Below, in pieces: positions 59,817-64,000 of a DNA stretch of 64,000 nt. A program made the translations under genes and the position numbers. Source of the stretch: Eumeta japonica (taxonomy: Eukaryota > Arthropoda > Insecta > Lepidoptera > Psychidae); contig BGZK01001026.1 of assembly GCA_005406025.1 (NCBI GenBank), positions 161,896 to 225,895 of the forward strand, given 5' to 3'. Position 1 is the stretch's first letter; each line of letters begins with the position of its first letter. The notes below the pieces were generated by a model that saw only the letters and a list, made by a program, of their open reading frames with translations, made no database searches and was not told the origin of the DNA.

Positions 59817-59896
59817 CGCAGCTGTTTAGTTAAAAACACTAGCTTTTGACGTATGCGCATGCGTCAAAAGTTAACTAAACAGCTAAACAGCTGCGA
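59817..59896. repeat. foldback (nested inverted repeat)
   Basis: AGCTGTTTAGTTAA (59820-59833) is complementary to TTAACTAAACAGCT (59871-59884). Inside it, CTTTTGACG (59843) pairs with CGTCAAAAG (59862) around TATGCGCATG. The right arm has an extra AAACAGCTGCG duplication that also pairs with CGCAGCTGTTT at 59817. Confidence 0.85.
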
Positions 59897-60869
59897 ATGG
59901 CTCAAGCGTCGTACAGCCGTCAATCGCTATCCTCGTGTAACGAGTGATGTTGCGCACTAACTCTCTTTCACTCTATCTTCAATATTTAACAGCCAGCAAC
60001 TCTTATTTGCGGCCAGATTTACTAAAACAAGCGTGTATAATCATAATCAGAAAAAGAAATAGCTTTAATTTGGTATCAAATGATAAGTTTATGTCAAAAA
60101 CGTAAAAATGTAACAAAATCATACTTGTTTACACCTGGCTGCGAAGCGGTGTGGCCATGTGGGCAACGGCAACCATGATGTTTCAAATACTCTACATATA
60201 TAGCTGTGAAGTGTATGATATTTCATTTGAAAAAAAAAGGAATGAAATTTTTCCCGAAAAATCTACTAATAACACTAATTAACAATGTTTGCGGGCACAT
60301 TTTGATAAGCACCCTGGTAGATATATATTCTCCTATTCATAAATCTATGTCAAAATTTGGTTTTTAGCAAACACTTGAGCGTACTGATTTTGCAGCGGGA
60401 TCTTAGGCAAATATACCTTTTTATTATTAAGTATTTTAAATAGTTAATAATAAACATTACCTAAATTTTAATTCCGGATATTGTATTTGAATGAAACCAA
60501 TTTTATGTATTTGTGACATCTATTTTATTATGCTTCAACTTCTATCGGTACCTAGGCATTAATTTATGCCTACTTCCGTTATATACCTTATGCATCTAAT
60601 TTAATGTTTCCTTCGCGTAAAAAATCAACTTATTTGACTTAGTCTTTCCTACGCTTCAAAATTAGCTTATTTGATTTAGTACTTCTTTCGTTTCAAAAAT
60701 CATCTTATAATGTTCGATAATCTATTAGTTAATCTAAAATTAGGTATTCTATTTACTTATAATGCATATTTTTTCCTCAATTTCGGCTTATTGTTTCATT
60801 TTCTTAAATTTTGTTTTTAAATTCCTCATCCGTATCAATTGTCCTCAATCCCTAACTTGCCCTTTATTT
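59897..60869. other. intronic stretch, nothing recognised
   Basis: CTTATTTGACTTAGTCTTTC (60629) and CTTATTTGATTTAGTACTTC (60667) form a short tandem duplication. This may be the untranslated or LTR part of the retrotransposon to the right, but I cannot show an LTR. Confidence 0.4.
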
Positions 60870-61480
60870 CTAACTCCCTATTTTCTTGAGATGCACAATG
60901 TTCTGACGTAATTGTTGCCCAGTGTCACTATTTTACAAGTCGACAACCCTTCCTGTATTTTACTTTGTAAGTATTAAGCTCAAAATTTGTGCTCAATTTA
61001 TTAATTTTATTCATATTTTTAACATGGACCTTGTTTCCTGGCTCTAAATCATTAGTGTGCGCTCTTCGATTCCTATCTATAAACTTTGTTTCCTTTTTCT
61101 TTTTGATCTCTGTCTTGATCAGATCAGATCAGAAAATGCTTTGACATTTTCCAATCTGTGATCAATAGCGTCTATAATGCGAATTTTGTCTCTAAATTGC
61201 GTTTGAAAAATAATTCCGCAGATGTTTTTCCTGTAAATGTTAAAATATTTCTTGGTGTTCAAAAGTTACTCAATGCAAAAGGATCCCACGTTTCTGATTA
61301 TCTGAAGAAATTCTGGTGTCGTTTAGATAAATATATAACTTCCTTTTCCAAGATACATATACCAACATACAACAACATAAATACTGCGCCGACATCTCCT
61401 CTCCACCACAGCACAAATTTTACTAATACAAGACTTGCCATTGGTTACTTCGTGGGCAAGGAATAATTACAACCATTGGT
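60870..61480 (-). pseudogene. Ty3/gypsy retrotransposon integrase C-terminal fragment
   Basis: On the minus strand, in shifting frames: a degraded HPRSNGQ-like stretch near 61430, GKTSAELFFKRNLETKF (about 61230-61180), then NRRAHTNDLEPGNKVHVKNM with NKINKLSTNFELNTYKVKYRK (about 61070-60960) and TSEHCASQENRE (about 60905-60880). These are the ordered C-terminal landmarks of LTR-retrotransposon integrase. The GNKVHVKNM...KLSTNFE...TYKV segment is the GPY/F-type subdomain of gypsy elements. Frameshifts and stops break it, and RT, RNase H and gag are absent. The plus-strand open frame 61158-61466 is antisense to it and not a gene. Confidence 0.7.
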
Positions 61481-63589
61481 TAGGCATAATTTATTCATGA
61501 CTTCATACATCAAATATTCGATCAATAAACAAACATCTTGACTCTTACGTTGCGTCCAACATGCATTTATAGCTTCCTATTTTTCCTCTATTCTCCCAGG
61601 AATAAATATAGAAATATGTAAATATAGGTATTTATAAATTATCTACAATAACACATGTAATATGTAATGCTTTACTTATCCATGAATATTGAATGCTATT
61701 TATTAACATTATTTTTAAAACAATTTATTAGCTACTCACAAAGATACTTTTTTCAAAGTCCACTCACTTATTATACTATTAAATTATTATTGTATTTTAC
61801 TATATTTTAAGCAATTCATTTACTATTATTCTTTTATTAATATTAGTATCAATATAAGTGGTATAAAATAATCTTCATTTTCACAATAAATAAAAATATC
61901 ACTCTAGACAATTAGTTCAGAAAGGTTATTTACTACCACCAAACAGTAGTAAACTTTGATCGGCACACGTTAAACCGCACCTAAAAAATTTTCATAACAA
62001 TATTGGGGCGGCGGTCACTCCTATTATTGACGTCGTTATAATTGTTAATTATAATTAGCACTCATTCTGTGACTCACAATCGAATTTGTTTTATTTGAGA
62101 AATTGATCAATACGAAGTCTCAAAATAGATCGCTTATAGATTATACGATTATCACTGCCGGTATATCACTATACAACAGCACTCACAGACAATATCAAAG
62201 TAGAAAGAGTACTCGCATCCCATTATCGTCCACAAAATTATTGTTCTTGTATCGGCTCTTCAGACGACTTAGGTCCGTCGCACGCGCCCGCCTCCCGACC
62301 GTGGCGTCGCTGCTCCCCCTTTTTTTATTATGTGTGTGTACATTACAGTCCCATGTTTTTATTGAATTGTTCGCCGAATATGTATAGTGTGTTATGTGAA
62401 ATTCCATCAATTAAATGAGATCAAAATATTTAGCAGAGGTTTGTTGAAGTTTTACCAAATTTCCTTCTGGTCAATGGAATATCTCCGTTAAATCTTAGAA
62501 AATACGTAATTGTAACATATTGTTCTTATTATTTAAATTGAACATTTTCGAAATGAGACAATTTTTTTTTTAATTATAATAAGAGCATTATTTGTTAATT
62601 ACAATTAATTTGACAATGCATAATACTCGTAGGTATTTATAATTATTCATCGGTTCGAATGCACTGGATGATTTGAAAATATAGTGTTTGTGTAACATAT
62701 TTTTTAAACATTTGATTATTTAATGATTTGAATGGTTTCCGTTCTTAAAGTATTAATACTTTCCGTCGATGATAATCGTATCGTAATGACAATGGCGGTA
62801 TATCGACCGTGTCAATCCCTGATGGCCGTAAATTTATGAACTTTAAAGTTAAATTCAAAGTTAAGAAATCATTTTTACACCATATATTTATGTTTGAATA
62901 GAAATATAATACAATTATCCTTTTAAAAATGACTGTTGTGATTAGATAATATGACTGATTAGTACATGATTTCATTGAATTTTAAAGAAAATCGAAAGTA
63001 CAAAGTTTTTAAAAAGTATCTATGAAATGGTATTCGAATTATATCTAATAAACGCCTAATTCATCACATAACACGATACTATTGTCAATAAAACACAGCA
63101 TTTCTTTAATAAAATAATCCATTTTTATATTTTAATAATATATATACACAATAAAAATACAAGACAAGCAAAAACAACGAAGTATATAGTTTGTGAATCA
63201 CGGACGCACAAGGAAAGAGAGAATGGCGGTGAAGAGGGACATGACCATATAAGACAGCGTCACGCCATTTGCCGTCACGGCATATGAGTGAGTCGGTCAA
63301 ACAAGCGCCAACGGATGTTCCACAACAAAAAAATTGGTTGTCTGTAACGTCGGTTTACGGACGATAATTTTACTTGATAATGTCATAAGAAAACATTGAT
63401 GAAAAATTGCATTCTTTTATGAATTGAAATGAATTATTATCACTGAATTATCATTATTTTGTATAATACAAAGGAGTTAATTGAAAATGACAACATTCTC
63501 GATAATTTAACATTTATTTGCACTCGTTAAATCAAATATTTTTGAATTTAAATTATACAGTAAAGAGATAGATGCGTCACAAGCCGAAC
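61481..63589. other. AT-rich intronic stretch, nothing recognised
   Basis: A CpG-rich patch is at 62265-62325 (GGTCCGTCGCACGCGCCCGC). No gene or named repeat is seen. The inverted TTATAATTG...CAATTATAA-like AT sequence near 62034-62058 is probably composition-driven. Confidence 0.45.
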
Positions 63590-63965
63590 GCTTAGGTCGA
63601 TCGTGCCTCTCTGTTGTTTCGCGCTCTCGCTCGCACGCTCAGCTCAGGCCGAACGCGACTATGAGTCATGGTTTTTCGTGCGTGCAGCCGGCGTTCATCG
63701 ATTTATAAGACCTTATCACGTCAAAAAATACATCTGTACAATGTAGCTTTTAAGCTTTTGATTCTAAATATCACAACCCGGCTGTCCGTCCGTCCGTCCC
63801 CAAACGCTCTCTATCGACGATCCGACACCCGGGGCGCGTGTCAATATTCCCGCTTAATGTGCGTCGCCGAACGCGTTGTGTTGTGCGTTTTGTGTGTAAA
63901 GGATGAGGACGAGTCGGCGCCGCTCGCCGGCGAAGTGCGTTATATTTTCATCTAAGTCTCTCACA
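63590..63965. promoter_or_regulatory. CpG-rich island near window end
   Basis: CGCGCTCTCGCTCGCACGCT (63620), CGTCCGTCCGTCCCC (63786), CACCCGGGGCGCGTGTC (63826) and GTCGGCGCCGCTCGCCGG (63912). The composition contrasts sharply with the AT-rich flank. The 95-codon frame (63668-63955) is Cys/Arg/Val-rich without motifs. It could be a promoter or enhancer of this or another gene, or a GC-rich repeat. Confidence 0.3.
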
Positions 63966-64000
63966 GCTCTCAAACCCTTGCATTGCCATCGGAAATGAGA

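Larger units (their letters stand above)
44127..64000 (+). other. nAChR intron after exon C, running past the window end
   Basis: Begins GTGAGT. I searched for the next expected exon (loop C with Tyr-x-Cys-Cys, then the first membrane helix with a Pro-Cys) and found none up to 64000. The intron is therefore at least 19.9 kb, unless the gene ends differently or the exon is unrecognisable. Its repeats and GC islands are listed separately. Confidence 0.7.

Noticed and set aside
61158..61466. 102-codon plus-strand frame
   Set aside because: It is antisense to the gypsy integrase fragment, whose ordered motifs explain the sequence better.
1..64000. tRNA, rRNA, snRNA or CRISPR array
   Set aside because: I looked for B-box-like GGTTCGAATCC, cloverleaf stems and regularly spaced direct repeats. 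Only near-misses such as GTTTGAATCTC near 32680 were found, without an A-box partner.

Overview
The window is eukaryotic, AT-rich, intron-dominated DNA, most likely from a moth or butterfly (Lepidoptera). The evidence is insect-type GT-AG introns up to 35 kb long, decayed mariner transposons, a LINE of the endonuclease-reverse transcriptase type common in Lepidoptera, and several dispersed repeat families that I recognise by eye from lepidopteran sequence. There is no bacterial-style gene organisation, no operon, no CRISPR array and no recognisable tRNA or rRNA. The taxonomic call is an inference.

The only host gene I can support is on the + strand. Three exons (1738-1877, 36897-37051, 43943-44126) join in phase to give about 158 consecutive residues of the extracellular ligand-binding domain of a nicotinic acetylcholine receptor (nAChR) subunit. 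The product runs from the mature N terminus, through loop D (WITQIWTD) and loop A (WKPDIILYN), to the Cys-loop (C-X13-C with FPFD) and loop B (SWTYDG). The signal-peptide exon must lie upstream of the window. Loop C (the vicinal-cysteine region) and the four membrane helices must lie downstream. Whether the subunit is alpha or non-alpha therefore cannot be decided here. It looks divergent from the conserved insect alpha1-alpha7 and beta1 groups.

Everything else is intron, colonised by repeats. The first 690 bases are a mariner transposase relic. Intron 1738/36897 (35 kb) holds a TIR-bounded mariner fossil (15158-16373, minus), another mariner relic (31560-32550, plus), copies of a family carrying degenerate GATTCC-type arrays, a roughly 150-bp periodic repeat (25195-25990), and GC-rich islands at 13085-13230 and 23437-23860 with clustered ACAAT-type motifs. 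The 6.9-kb intron holds a 5'-truncated LINE reverse transcriptase (37219-38520), a mariner 3' end, a minus-strand dispersed repeat and a small pogo/Tigger-like MITE with intact TIRs (42993-43382). The downstream intron (from 44127) holds more of the same families, a GAGA-rich CpG island (48540-48850), and a Ty3/gypsy integrase fragment (60870-61480, minus).

The most unusual object is a 3.2-kb structure at 49978-53188. It has two roughly 406-bp, about 98% identical inverted arms around 2.4 kb with no transposase. A broken LINE fragment lies inside it. I cannot assign it to a known superfamily from sequence alone. I found no convincing new multi-gene system.
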